Shown here piece by piece: positions 48,740 to 61,692 of a stretch of DNA of 64,000 nucleotides. Position numbers and translations under genes: made by a program. The DNA comes from Epiperipatus broadwayi (lineage: Eukaryota > Onychophora > Udeonychophora > Euonychophora > Peripatidae). Under the pieces are notes generated by a model. The model did not search any database. It saw only the letters and a program-made list of their open reading frames with translations, and had not been told where the DNA came from. The stretch is from contig JAQFVV010012402.1 in the NCBI GenBank assembly GCA_028023455.1, forward strand, positions 11,204,292 to 11,268,291, given 5' to 3'. How positions within the stretch are numbered: position 1 is the stretch's first letter; every line of letters starts with the position of its first letter.

Positions 48740-51700
48740 ATAAACTCACACATATATAGAGAGAGACACACACACAACAAATGTATATCTTTTTTATTAT
48801 ATTAAGAAAAGAATCAAAACAAACTGATTTTGTTTATTTTTTAGAAAGATGAAAGCCCCAATCAAAAAAAAAAAAAAAAATTAACAATAATACAAGATGT
48901 GTATGTATTACAATAAATGTTATATCTATATATTTGACATCATTTTAAAAGTCTCAGACATGGTAATGACCCAATGTCAAACTAGTCACTAGGTAAACAA
49001 ATATGGAAGATAAAAACGAAAAACATAATTCTATTACATGATATTTTTTTTGCTTATAATCAAGATAATATGTATAACAATATATAAAGATGAAAAAGAA
49101 ATAAAATGCAAGCACATTAACAATAATAAAAATGAACTTAATTCTTTTCAGTCATCTTTTTGCTTTTTTCCATATAAGACATAATTCGTTTAATATAATA
49201 TCAGCAAAATCAAATACTGCAATATTAAGAAAATAATTTATTCGAACATTTTAAAATATTTGCTGAATTGTGATATAACCGATTACAAGAAGCCATAATT
49301 ATTAATTTGTTAAAAACATTTTAAACAAGTTCATACAATTAAGTAAATTAAAAGAGCGGATTTTGTTTGTTTGGTATAAAAAGTACCATGCTGTTCTACA
49401 AATTCAAATAAAAGAACGGATTACAACGTTAATATAGTATTTATGTATATATCACGATGGAATAATCCCACTCACATAAAATCATTTAATAACAAACTTT
49501 GAATTAAGAAACTTTAAATTATTAATTTGTTGAAAAGCCATGTTTGCTGCTAACTCAATAGTGTGTAGGGCTTAAGTGCTCATCAGCCCTTACCAGAATA
49601 AGCACAATTAATTAGTGTTTAAGTGTGTGATGTCTGCCAAAAATCTCAAATGCCACATCTAAAACTTACAGATGGATATAAAAGAAAGAACAAAGATATT
49701 ATATATGTCACTGAGGAGTCTTTATGAGGAATGCCATGACCTGTCATAGCAGCCTGACTGAAATAATGATGGATTACCTATCAGAGACATAAATTGCATA
49801 ACTCTTAAATCTCATGCCAGTCATCATGAAGAAATATTAATTTGTTATGTGATATTTTTTTTATGTTGGTAGAATTATGTATTATTGTGTATATATATTA
49901 CTTCTGTATTTGAAAACCAAGATCTCTTTAACTTGGAAGATTTCATTGTAGCTAAATTCAAGAAAACAAGCAGAAGAAGATTGTTAGCTTCAATAATTTT
50001 TTTTAAAATAAAATTTAGGTAATCTTCCCTTTTATAGTGACATGATATTAGTTTGATTACTATTAGAATCCTTACCAAAATATGGGATAGAGATAAGATC
50101 TTTATTTATTGCTATTCCATATATAAAAGAAATATAAAATTTTGACAATACAGAATTTATGTTGTTTATTTTTTTTTTGTTAATTAACATTTGTTCATGC
50201 ATGTTTATTCAGTATAAATGATTAACATTTCTGCATGAATATTCTTCTTTATTTAACATCTACATGTTAGGAAGGTGTTCTTTCAGAGAGAGAAAATGCT
50301 ACTGTTGGAATTAAACCCAGTAGTTATTTAATATATTTTCCTTTATTTGATTAATTACTTAGTTAGTTTCACTATCAATGCAATGTTGAATTAATGATTT
50401 TATTGTTTCTCTTGTGACATTTATTTACTTTATATATAACGAATGTTTATTCATGTATACCTACTAGGGAAAGGGTTGGTTTAATGAATATCTTTAATTA
50501 TCAATATGATTGGCATATATACTTAACATTTACATATTGTAATGTTTTTCACATTTTATGTTAGGCCTTCAATTATGCACTAGAATGTGTGAGTTAATCA
50601 AGTTATGAAGAAGAAAAATATTTTGTTCATATTTCTAAAAACATAGCTATATTTCCTGATTAACTCGACCTAATAATTAATACAATTTGAATTGCTGGCA
50701 GAATTAGTTTTTAATTTATAAAAGTGGGTGCCAAAGTTATTAGACTCACTGATTCTGCGTTAAGCACATCATAACTTATAAAGCAATAATTACAAGATCG
50801 GGATTAAGATTTCCCATCAATTTAATTTTAAAAAATATTCTTCCTGGACTTAATTAAAAAATAAATATATTAGCAAGGTAATTTATACACTACTCTAAAA
50901 CTAAATAATTAAATCTAATACTCAAAATTAACTATGTAACTAACTAAAAATTAGCCACATACAACGAAAGTTTTATATTAGTAGTAAAGGTTTATGACAA
51001 CACATTAAACACCTATAATAGTAAAATTATAATATTGGGAAGAATCACGTGCATACTCCGATAATTATTTTAACCATTGAATTCAAATATATATCTCTTT
51101 TCTCTTAGTCTGCTGTAATAGTTTATTATTTAAAATTCAGTTAGTAAATCTTTTATATAGATAGAAGTTATGGCCATTAATTTACCAGTAAACTCCAAGT
51201 GTTTAGGTAGGTGATTGATTATTTTAGTAATCTGATTCCTTTTGATGGATAGACCACAGTAATGTTTTATGATTTCATTTCTTCCATATCTCTGATCCAT
51301 ATTGAGGCAAGGTTAGATGAAGGATTAGTTGACTTTTTCTGAGAGAAGGTGCCAGCGAACAATCTAATCTGGTTCTACTAGCATATGGAGAATAGGTTCA
51401 GTTTATATCTAAGTAGCAATATTTTATTCTTAATTTTAAAAAAATTCTGCACATCAGAAACTACTGCCTAAAACACACAGGTGAAAAAAGATCACTTTCC
51501 CTGCTTGTCTGCTCCTTTTATACTCCAGATCATTTTTGAAAAGTCCTGCACATATTTTCTTTTATCTTTTGTTTTATTATTCTCTAATCTTCCACATTAT
51601 TTTTTATTTTCAGCTTCAAAGTTTTTTTTTTTTTATGACATTATTTCGCCATCTTTAATTAGCTTTAGAAAGACATTTGGAATTCCTTTTTGTTATCTGA

Positions 51701-53630
51701 ATTAATTAATCTGTATGCACTTTCCAATATTAATGTTACTTTGATTAAATTACATAGATCAATAAAAAACAAAGATTAACTTTCATTGTACTTTTTTTTT
51801 TAAATATTGCCAAATGCCAAATATATTTGTACCATATATAAATAAACAGTATAATATGTATATAATTGTTTTTTTATTTTGTTAAAGAAGTGTATGTTTG
51901 TAAATAAATATTATTAGTTTACTTTTCATTAAATAATCTCTAGTTTATCAAAGTAATTTCTTTGTCATTCATCAATCAATTATCGTACATATGTACACTC
52001 AGAGATTTTTTTTTTTACTATAACATTGTAATAGGATTAAATGAGTATTATAGTGGATTTATGATAAATATATAATAATTCTTTCTTAAGTTAAATTCAT
52101 CGCTGAAGAGAGTTAATTGCAATATTCCCCCAGGATTCAAATTCTGAGGCATATGTGGAATCTGAAAGATTTGAGTTATAGATGAACTAATCTAAATTAT
52201 ATCTAAATTTAATATGTGTAATTAGACCTAGACCACCAGAAGTAGACATGATCATTGATTAGTTACTTCATCACATCATTATTATCATCATACTTGAAGA
52301 TCCTAAGTCTGATTGTTATTGGATTTATTCCTCTCTTTTAATGGAATAAACCAAATTGTCAATATTCTGATGCAACCAGCCACATAATAGTTGCCACCAG
52401 ATTCTATTGCAATAGCCATAATTTAGAGACCTTAATTTCATTATTTTTTTATTGTTGTTAATAAACTTGAATTCAATTTTTAAAAATTGTACTCCATCAT
52501 CTTTTGGTCATCATAACAATTATGTTTTCTGAGTGAGATTTGAGTATAACAGTCTGATATATTAAATGGGGATTTATTTACTATTTAAGGGACATTCCAG
52601 TATGACATTGTCCTGGTTTGGCACAAGGATAATATTCTTTAAAGCCCCTGCACTATATTTTAGTTTAGTTTAGTCTTATTAGAAATTAAATATATAGATG
52701 GCTAGCACATTAATCTTTGGATTTAGTGGGATGACAGAATTTTGACTTTTGAGCAATTCATCTCCTGTTGAATTTTTTCATAAGTATTATACATTAAAAT
52801 GTGTGTAAAATGGTATATTTTATTATATTAAATTTTCATTAAAAATTTCCACTCTTACAATAAACATAAGCCCCACCTTGACATGTTCAGTGTTTTACAA
52901 CATTGTTTAAAGAAAATAGTTCCAATGACCAAAAACATGTTTATTTGTGAATTTATTACAGTTTTAGATTTTTTTAAAAAAATAATTTACACTATATTTA
53001 TTAGATATCAATAAATATAAATTATTAATAACTTGTTTTGACTTGAAATACTTTATTTTCAAAAATATAACATTATATTAGCAGAGGATGTAAGCATGAC
53101 CTGAAGCAATTTACAAGCTTAGTTTCTATATAAGCAATCTATTTATACTTACAAGTATGAAAATATCTCAATTTTGCAGTAAATATTCATTTGGATGTTT
53201 AAAAATAATAAGAATTGAGAAATATTTCATTAATTTTATAAACTGAAAATAAAGTTTAGGATCTCATTTTTTTAATATTTACAGAAACAAAATATAAATA
53301 ATTAAAATTTATTTCAGTAGTAAACAAAAATATCTATCAAATGAAGTCAACTTTATTATTTTCAGATAAGTAATAATCATTTTGTCATATATTTTATGTT
53401 GATGTATGAGACAAAGAAAAATGTCAGAAAATGCAGACCTTGAGAGGGTTAATGGTACTAAGTGGCCTGAGCATTAATGATGATCAGCATGTTTTAAAGT
53501 CCTGGCATTATTGTTTTTCTAGTTGTATATTCTATGGGATTAGTACTTAGGCTTACACACCCAAATTAATGATTTCAATAATGTGCCAGAAACTGGCAAG
53601 GGCTAAATAGTTAGTCTAGTCAACAGAAAA
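48740..53630. other. AT-rich stretch without recognisable genes
   Basis: No coding region or family repeat recognised. A hairpin GTAGGGCTTAAGTGC...CAGCCCTTAC lies at about 49,565-49,593. Confidence 0.4.
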
Positions 53631-53635
53631 CCCAT

Positions 53636-53715
53636 TTCCAATCCAGTCACCAGATTGACTGTTGATTTATATTTTTTATTGTTCAAATCCAGTCACAAGA
53701 TTAACTGTTGACTTA
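53636..53715 (+). repeat. Short tandem duplication
   Basis: AATCCAGTCACCAGATTGAC near 53,640 and AATCCAGTCACAAGATTAAC near 53,686, each followed by TGTTGA(T/C)TTAT, a unit of about 46 bp. Confidence 0.7.
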
Positions 53716-53719
53716 TTTT

Positions 53720-54660
53720 GATTGTGGATCATTCATAATGATGAATGAAAGGTTATTTTGAGTATTACTGATTTATATTTTTTATAATGCTGGTGGATTT
53801 ATAGTTAATCATAGTGGCTCTAAAAGAAGTAACTGGCTGTTCTCACAGAGAGATTTCATAATCTCATCTCTCTTTTTAATATATACATTTTTTATATATT
53901 TATGATATTAAACATTATTTTAATATCAATATCTATCCTTGAATGGCTTGCTTTAATATTATATCTAATATCTTAAATTTTATTATTTGAAATATTTATA
54001 TTTTACTTGGTAATATTAACACCACCTCAGGGATGATCACCTTGATGCCCCCATCCCATTACAATATATATATACTTTATATGGAGTAACTATTAAGACT
54101 TCAAATAAGAACAATGGCACTATTTTTCTATAATTACAGACATACTATATCAAAAAGATTTAGGTTCTGTTATTCAAAGGAAGAATTGTAACAATGGCAT
54201 AACTGAAAATGGTGAGACAGAGTTTACAGAATTATTCATTATGGTTGCAAGGTTAAACAATATTTCTACTTATAAATATTTCTTAAATAATACAGGGTTG
54301 GAAGAGAATTTCCTCATCAAATATTTTGAAAATGGGGGGGGGGGGTTTGACGCTAAAAATAGAAATTAAAACATGATTGTTTTTTCATATTCCGAAAAAT
54401 AATATGAATATAATTAGAAAAATAAAAAAGACAGATATATCATACTTGGATTTTAGTAAAACATAAAATTTGGATTAAAAAAATATTTTCTGACATTAAA
54501 ATAAAAGCAATGGGACACATTTTGTTTCTTCATCTGAAAGAATAATCAGTTAGGAAGCCAATTAATAGTATGTGTGTCTGTCAATCTCAAGAAATTGTTA
54601 AAAAATAATTTTGATAAATATATAAAACAAACTAAAAAATATTAGAAAGGGAGAAAATAA
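53720..54660. other. AT-rich stretch without recognisable genes
   Basis: A G12 run at about 54,334-54,345 is the only notable feature. Confidence 0.4.
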
Positions 54661-54665
54661 TAAAA

Positions 54666-54671
54666 GGGGGG

Positions 54672-54747
<76 letters not shown>

Positions 54748-54787
54748 GAGGGAGATAGAGAGAGAGAGGGAGGGAGAGAGAGAGAGA

Positions 54788-54846
<59 letters not shown>
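54666..54846. repeat. Poly-G followed by (GA)n purine tract
   Basis: About 80 consecutive G with a single A at 54,674, running into about 100 bases of GA repeat with few interruptions. One strand is almost entirely purine over 180 bp. The frame reading it as leucine, serine and proline runs is an artefact. Confidence 0.97.
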
Positions 54847-54848
<2 letters not shown>

Positions 54849-54849
54849 A

Positions 54850-55945
54850 CCAAATGTCAGAGAAAAAGAAAAAATATCAGAGAGAGAAAAGAGAAAAATA
54901 AAATATTAAATAACTATGATACAATATTAATGGAAGACTTGAATGCAAATTAGAAGCAAATAAAAGTATATAGAAATATATTTTAGAAATATTCAGCATT
55001 AAAAAAATTGCTTTATATAAAAAATGATTTGATAATAAAGAACATACATTTTAAACTAGTTAACATTTTTCTAGCCTCTGATGAATTCCAACTGACTCAT
55101 TAACAAAGTGATAAAAACCAAAATGCTTACATTATCAGAACACATTTAAATAAAAATATAATAAAATCAAATAAAACATATAAGTATAGATTTTTTTTTT
55201 TTCAAATAAAAACTTATCGATGGCAAATATAAAATTATGTTTAAAAATGTAAATAAAATTTAAATATCGACAAATTCAAAGATCTAAATATAAGAAAAGC
55301 AATAAGAATAAGAAATGGATATTGATTTTATCTAACAAGTTATTGAAATAAAGTAATAAAATAGAACTTGCTACTAAAACAAAATTATGAATTAAATATA
55401 ATAAAGACAAACAAAAACAAAAAATATTTGTTATTAAATCAAAAATTGATTACATTCAAAATGGTTTTGTCCTCACAATAAAGTGCAGAAAGCAATATGG
55501 TCTAAACAAAACAAAACATAAATGATAAAAAAAAATATCAGGATTTGAGATGCAGTTGTCCGGTTGTCCATTTCAAAAAATAATGAAAAAAAATAATGAA
55601 TCTGGAACAATAAATGAACAGATGGAAAAAAAGATTATACATTGAATGAATCTGAAATAAATTAGAAAATAAAAATAAATAAAAAAATGAAATAAAGCAA
55701 GCAAGAACAGAAAAGTTGTATGTATTGATTTGAAAATACTGTTTATAATTGTAGACGATGTTTTAGACCAAAAATAAGATTTTGTAATAGAAAAAATCAT
55801 ATCGAAGATGTAATGGAATTCAAGATTGCATTCCTAAAGCAATATTGTATGCATAAGGGAATCCAGGGAACAATTAGGCTCAGATCATTATGATTTATAA
55901 TGAATCAAATAAATATATTCATATAAGTCAAATTATTTTTTACAA
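54850..55945. other. AT-rich stretch without recognisable genes
   Basis: The last few hundred bases before 55,950 may include decayed upstream reverse transcriptase sequence of the next LINE, but nothing is readable with confidence. Confidence 0.4.
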
Positions 55946-55949
55946 AATT

Positions 55950-56850
55950 TAGAAACAACATATATTGTATCTGCTGAAAGTTGAAATAGATTAAAAGTAA
56001 ATGGAGATTATTTAAGTTATTTAGATCTTATAGATGATGTACTTGTTTTTGTCAATAATGCTTTAAAACTTCAAGAAATGTTGTGAGAGTTATCAAATGA
56101 AAACAAGAAACTAGGTAAAGGTAAATGTTAAAAAGACTAAAGTAATGGTCAATGGATTTTCTCAAAAGACAAAAATAAATATTATTTACAATGAGTTAGA
56201 AGTTAACAATTATAAATACCTTGGTCAGATTATTACTTCAGATAGAAGCATAATTGATGAAAGTAATCACAAAATTAAACTTGATTGGAATGATTTTGGT
56301 AGAAATAACTTAATATTAAAACAAAATATGCCTATGTATTTGAAAAAAAAAGGTTTTTAATAAATATGCTTTACCAGTTCTTACTAATGGATCTGAGACT
56401 TGGACACTTAACAGAAGAGAAATTCAGAGAATTTGACCATTCAAAGAAGTATGGAGAGGTGCATGTTGGAAGTAACAAGAAGAAATCGAAAATGCAATGT
56501 ATGGGTAAGAGAACAAACAGGTGTTACTGACATCATTGAAAGAATTAAGACTGAAGTGCAGTTGGGCTGAACATATTGCTAGAAGAAATGATAATAGATT
56601 GACAGTTAAAGTCTTAAACTGAATCCCAAGAGATTGTGAAAGACCCAGAAAGAGACCACATGTGGGATGGATAAATGAAATAAGAAAGTCTGCAGGGATG
56701 ATATGAAAAAGAGAGATGAGATCAGAAAAGATGGATTGAACTTGGAGAGACCTTCATCCTACAGTGGATTGATAATGGTAGTGTAATGGATATTGAAAAA
56801 TTGCTACATTAAAAGTCATTATTGGAAAAATAAATGATAAAAAAAAAAAA
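55950..56850 (+). pseudogene. Degenerate RTE-like LINE: reverse transcriptase end and C-terminal domain
   Basis: 3' part of a non-LTR retrotransposon, 5'-truncated and broken by stops and frameshifts. In order: VNGDYLSYLDLIDDVLVF (about 56,000-56,050), where LIDD stands in place of the catalytic (F/Y)ADD; LQEML.ELSNENKKLG; VKKTKVMVNGF; NNYKYLGQIITSD (about 56,200-56,240); GSETWTLNRREIQRI (about 56,390-56,435); HIARRNDNRLTVKVLN; and PRDCERPRKRP..GWINEIRKSAG. These are the palm motif, thumb region and C-terminal block of RTE-type reverse transcriptases. The longest unbroken frame is 56,145-56,360. The element ends in an AAATGATAAAAAAAAAA tail near 56,850. It is a different copy from the minus-strand LINE at 21-22.6 kb, which retains the other half of the ORF. 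Confidence 0.8.
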
Positions 56851-56854
56851 CTTT

Positions 56855-57935
56855 AGAAAAAATACAAATGTTTGATGTGATAAAGAAGGCATAAAAATAA
56901 TTATTATTTTATCCAACATATAAAATATTGAAACAATTTGACAGAAAACTTGCATCAGTAGATGATGATATTTAATCACATATTTGTTGCACGGGTCATC
57001 ATATAATATTTAAATATCAAATTTCATTAAACTGACCAAAGAGATTTTTTTACTTTGCTCAGCTGAGAAACAGTTTAGAAACCAATATCAATGAATTAAT
57101 TTGTGCAATGGAATTATTTTAAAAAAAATACTTTTGCCAAACCTATGGGAGTTAGTGGATAATATAGATTACAACAGAATACCAAAAGAATTTCAGTAGG
57201 AAGAAATAACAATGACACTAAAACACAAGGGTTTAATGTTTCTTTTGAAAGAATGGGGAACATTATGAAATTAAACACAGGATTAAAAAAATCACTAGAT
57301 TTTAATAAAAAGTTTAATGAAAAAGAAAAATTCATTTTTAAAAATTTTAAGTTTTATTTTTTCAGTGTTATCATTTATTATAAAAGATTGGACTTTAAAT
57401 GAAACCACTTTGGAAGAAAAGTAGTTATTTGAAGTACAAATTTGCATGCTTACTGTAATCGGTTGTATATTATTGTGGTGTTAAAACTGAATGGAAAGAT
57501 AGTGAATGAGTATTTTATATTAATTGAAAAAAATTAAATTAAATTAGCTGGAATAAAATATTTAGAAAGATGTGGGGTATTGTGATCATCTAATTAAAAA
57601 AAATTTAGAAAGTAAACTGGAAAAAAAAACCCAAAGAAACTATATAATGATTTAGGCAGACTCCAGAAACGCTGCTCAGATTAATATCTTATATACAGCA
57701 AATAGCTAGTAAAATAGTTAACATTCATTGAAGAATTTAACACAAAAACTATTAATAAAACATTGTTCAATTAATTAATTAATAGTAAATAGAATAAATA
57801 AATAAATAAATATGCAGATAAGAGAAGTTTTATAAAAATCAGCTAAAAGGGAATTGCAAATCAATTTCAAAATTATATAAAAAACATTTTCCAAAGCAAA
57901 TTACTAATCATATAAAAGCATTTACATTTCTTACT
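56855..57935. other. AT-rich stretch without recognisable genes
   Basis: No coding region or family repeat recognised. A (TAAA)n-like run sits near 57,795-57,812. Confidence 0.4.
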
Positions 57936-57937
57936 TA

Positions 57938-58358
57938 TTACATTCAAATATCAGCCTTTCAAGCTAATTGTGCATACGCTTTGCGAGTGTTAATAATAAA
58001 TGAATACTTTCTCTCCAATACAAGATATAGTATTTATGCAGGAATAAAAGGAATCCCCCTTATTCCTACGACTCAAATGCTTATATATGAGCAAATATGA
58101 AGTACTGACAAGGAAAGCATGAGGATTGAACAGTCACATTGTATATAGTAATTTAAAGTGACTGTTCAATCCTCACACTTTCCTTGCCAGTACTTCAGAT
58201 TTGCTCATATATAAGCATTTGAGTTGTAGGAATAAGAGGGATTCCTTTTATTCCTGCATAAATACTATATCTTGTATTGGAGAGAAAGTATTCATTTATT
58301 ATTAACACTTGCAAAGCATATGCACAATTAGCTTGAAAGACTGATATTTGAATGTAAT
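57938..58358. mobile_element. Long near-perfect palindrome (fold-back element E)
   Basis: Arms of about 200 bp (57,938-58,137 and 58,159-58,358) differ at only a handful of positions. They run from ATTACATTCAAATATCAG at the outer left to GAGGATTGAACAGTCAC at the inner left, with a spacer of about 20 bp. No coding capacity. The high arm identity points to recent origin or to arm-to-arm conversion. Confidence 0.85.
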
Positions 58359-58361
58359 ACA

Positions 58362-59555
58362 ATTATAAACATACACTATATAAAATAAATGCTTATTTCT
58401 TACTTGTTGTAAATGTGAGTAGGGTAACGTGTTAGGTATCACGAATCTTAATTTTTTTTTTTTACTGACTGAAAAATTATCAACCAAGTTTAGAATTTGT
58501 CGTATAATCAATCTATAGTCAATCCCTAAAGCCAACCAACAGTAGTCAGAAAATGAATATTTACTGACTAAAAAAATAGTCAAAATTAGTCAAATGACTT
58601 TCAATACTATCAATGACTGGTGCAATATGATACTGTGATAGTCATTTATCATGGATAAGAAAAGCATATATTCAACTTATCTTTAATTGTTACTTTTTTT
58701 TATTTTTAAAGGTATTAGTTTTTGTTAATTGCTTATAATAATACAATAAGAGAATAATCTCAGTGGGTTTTTTTTTTTGTAATAATAAGTTCTTTGCTGA
58801 ATAAATAAATATTATGTGCATGTACATTTCCTTACTCCTTCCACATTAAATGTATTTTAAAACATATATAACAAACTTTAGCATATGAATATTATTTTCA
58901 TTATTACTTATTCAAAGTAAATCACTGGAATAAAAATATTCGCTAAAGACATTAGAGTTTGTAAGCTTTTCATATTTTATAATTACTAATATGAAACTAG
59001 ATAGGTTAATTGTATTTATGTATTGAATTATTTCCATCATCTAATATTAAGTACTGAATGTTTTAAAAAAATGTAACTTTATTTAAATTTTCCAATTATA
59101 TTCAGTTGTTAATATTAGCACACAGGCTCGTTTATACCCAATATTTTGAGAAGTATTCTTCTTCTCTCTTTTTCAGATAATTCTGGCCTGACTAGTGACA
59201 GTACTAACATGGTAATCGAACATGGACCCTTAGATTCTTGAATATTGAATTTTAAAATAATGCTGTAACCAACTGCATCTTTCTTCCAAATGCAATAATC
59301 AGTAGGAATTTCATATATTTATCTATGAGGTTTCTCAATGATTTATCCACTTTTTCCTAATAGCATAGTTAATTAATTCTTTCAATACATTATGTATAGT
59401 CACACTTGATTGACTTATGAGGTTATTTGCCATTATCATGTGATCAGTTTTCTCTGAAATTTCTTTTTTGTACTTTTTCCTCTCTATTCAGTATTTTTAT
59501 ATTTCTCTAATTGAACATATTTTCATCATTTGATTTTCAATGAAATGGATATTTC
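58362..59555. other. AT-rich stretch without recognisable genes
   Basis: No coding region or repeat recognised. Confidence 0.4.
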
Positions 59556-59557
59556 AA

Positions 59558-59950
59558 TAGTTGGAGGGACGAGAATATTGAAGTTTGTCCATTAAAATTT
59601 AAGGAATTGCTATCTTAATATAATTGAGCACTGATTGTATATATGTGTGGGAGATTACGATATGGTCCAACTGATGAGTGCTGGTCATGCATAAATATGT
59701 ATATTGAGATCATCTATCTTGTTCAGATGCATGAACTCATGTGTGTTGGTTGTTTGAGATGGAGTGGAGGAGAAATATAGACTGAAAAAAATCTTTAAAT
59801 TCAAATCCCTCTAGTTACTTGTATAGGAAGCATTCATTACATTGAATGAGTAGGTTAATTATATATTACTTTGGAAATATATTATATTTATCCCATCCCT
59901 CTCTCATTAATATATGGATACATAATGGTTTAATAATATGAGGGGTTAAA
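59558..59950 (-). repeat. R1 interspersed repeat, inverted copy A
   Basis: Reverse-oriented R1: GTCCATTAAAATTTAAGG, TGCTATCTTAATATAA, a short TA/TG tract, GGGAGATTA..ATATGGTCCAACT, TGATGAGTGCTGG, TCAAATCCCTCTAG and CCCATCCCTCTCTCATTAA. Its TA tract has no insertion. Confidence 0.7.
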
Positions 59951-60034
59951 TTGATGTAATAAATACATGGGTGTGACTACAATATCAAATCTACCAATGG
60001 CTTTGAGGATTATATCATTGGAGATTTCAGTGAA

Positions 60035-60280
60035 AAGATTGAAGCCTGTTCATTAAAATTTAAGGAATTGCTATCTTAATATAAACTGAGGACTGATTGT
60101 ACATATGTTTGGGAGATTATGATCTGGTCTAACTGATGAGTACTGCTTCTGAATGAAATATGTATATTGGAGATCATCTATCTTTTTCACATGTTTGTGG
60201 TCATGTGTGTCAGTTGTTTAAAATGGAATGGATGATGAATATGAACTGAAAAATCTTAAGTTCAAATTCGTGGAAACTAG
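60035..60280 (-). repeat. R1 interspersed repeat, inverted copy B
   Basis: Same blocks as copy A and in the same orientation: GTTCATTAAAATTTAAGG, TGCTATCTTAATATAAACTG, GGGAGATTATGATCTGGTC and TTCAAATTCGTGG. It ends in (TA)n at 60,284-60,322, directly before the 407-bp array. Confidence 0.7.
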
Positions 60281-60413
60281 AGATTTTATATATATATGCC
60301 AGAGACTTTATATATATATATATCCACAGATGGCGTTTCTACCAAAAACACCGATCAAAGCGTATATTCTGTTTACATAAACGTCAGAGTAGCATTCACT
60401 ATCTCTAACTATA

Positions 60414-60471
60414 ATTCCACTTTCAGATCATGATTTCAAGCTATTTGCTATCGTCAGTGAAAGACAGGAAT
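60414..60471 (-). ncRNA. Type I hammerhead ribozyme, monomer 1
   Basis: Minus-strand RNA in order: stem I 5' strand AUUCC-UGU-CUUUCA, core CUGACGA (60,451-60,457), stem II AGC-AAAUA-GCU flanked by a U-U mismatch at positions 10.1/11.1, core GAA(A) (60,434-60,437), stem III AUCAUGAU, the unpaired C, and stem I 3' strand UGAAAG-U-GGAAU. Stem I is fully paired, 6 plus 5 bp, around an asymmetric internal loop that could dock with loop II, whose CAAAUAG also occurs in the schistosome hammerhead. Predicted cleavage lies between 60,426 and 60,425. Stem III is self-complementary: two pairs with a CAUG loop within one molecule, but eight pairs between two molecules, as in dimer-acting type I ribozymes. 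The U-U mismatch replaces the usual G-C and may reduce activity. Confidence 0.8.
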
Positions 60472-60820
60472 AAAGAAACTAGATCTAAACACAAACTCTG
60501 AGCGTTTATGAAACAATTTCTATTCAGCTTGCAAGCGTGAATTTTTTAGACACGTAATGTCTTCAAACTCAGCATAGCAAACCAGATAGCTATATGGGTC
60601 TGATCTCAGTTCAGCATCACCACATAGTAGAAGCCTCTGCAATCTATATCATTGCAAGAAAGACCTCAAAGGTACATTTATGATAAACAAAAATGCAAGT
60701 TAAAAAACTTGCTAACGCTTGTATTTATGTCCACAGATGGCGTTTCTACCAAAAACACCGATCAAAGCGTATATTCTGTTTACATAAACGTCAGAGTAGC
60801 ATTCACTATCTCTAACTATA

Positions 60821-60878
60821 ATTCCACTTTCAGATCATGATTTCAAGCTATTTGCTATCGTCAGTGAAAGACAGGAAT
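60821..60878 (-). ncRNA. Type I hammerhead ribozyme, monomer 2
   Basis: Sequence identical to the ribozyme of monomer 1, 407 bases on. All core boxes and stems are kept. Confidence 0.8.
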
Positions 60879-61227
60879 AAAGAAACTAGATCTAAACACA
60901 AACTCTGAGCGTTTATGAAACAATTTCTATTCAGCTTGCAAGCGTGAATTTTTTAGACACGTAATGTCTTCAAACTCAGCATAGCAAACCAGATAGCTAT
61001 ATGGGTCTGATCTCAGTTCAGCATCACCACATAGTAGAAGCCTCTGCAATCTATATCATTGCAAGAAAGACCTCAAAGGTACATTTATGATAAACAAAAA
61101 TGCAAGTTAAAAAACTTGCTAACGCTTGTATTTATGTCCACAGATGGCGTTTCTACCAAAAACACCGATCAAAGCGTATATTCTGTTTACATAAACGTCA
61201 GAGTAGCATTCACTATCTCTAACTATA

Positions 61228-61285
61228 ATTCCACTTTCAGATCATGATTTCAAGCTATTTGCTATCGTCAGTGAAAGACAGGAAT
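61228..61285 (-). ncRNA. Type I hammerhead ribozyme, monomer 3
   Basis: Identical to monomer 1 over all stems and core boxes. Confidence 0.8.
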
Positions 61286-61634
61286 AAAGAAACTAGATCT
61301 AAACACAAACTCTGAGCGTTTATGAAACAATTTCTATTCAGCTTGCAAGCGTGAATTTTTTAGACACGTAATGTCTTCAAACTCAGCATAGCAAACCAGA
61401 TAGCTATATGGGTCTGATCTCAGTTCAGCATCACCACATAGTAGAAGCCTCTGCAATCTATATCATTGCAAGAAAGACCTCAAAGGTACATTTATGATAA
61501 ACAAAAATGCAAGTTAAAAAACTTGCTAACGCTTGTATTTATGTCCACAGATGGCGTTTCTACCAAAAACACCGATCAAAGCGTATATTCTGTTTACATA
61601 AACGTCAGAGTAGCATTCACTATCTCTAACTATA

Positions 61635-61692
61635 ATTCCACTTTCAGATCATGATTTCAAGCTATTTGCTATCGTCAGTGAAAGACAGGAAT
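61635..61692 (-). ncRNA. Type I hammerhead ribozyme, monomer 4
   Basis: Identical to monomer 1 over all stems and core boxes. Confidence 0.8.

Noticed and set aside
54632-54853. Minus-strand frame with long serine-leucine and proline runs
   Set aside because: It is the translation of the (GA)n and G tract.
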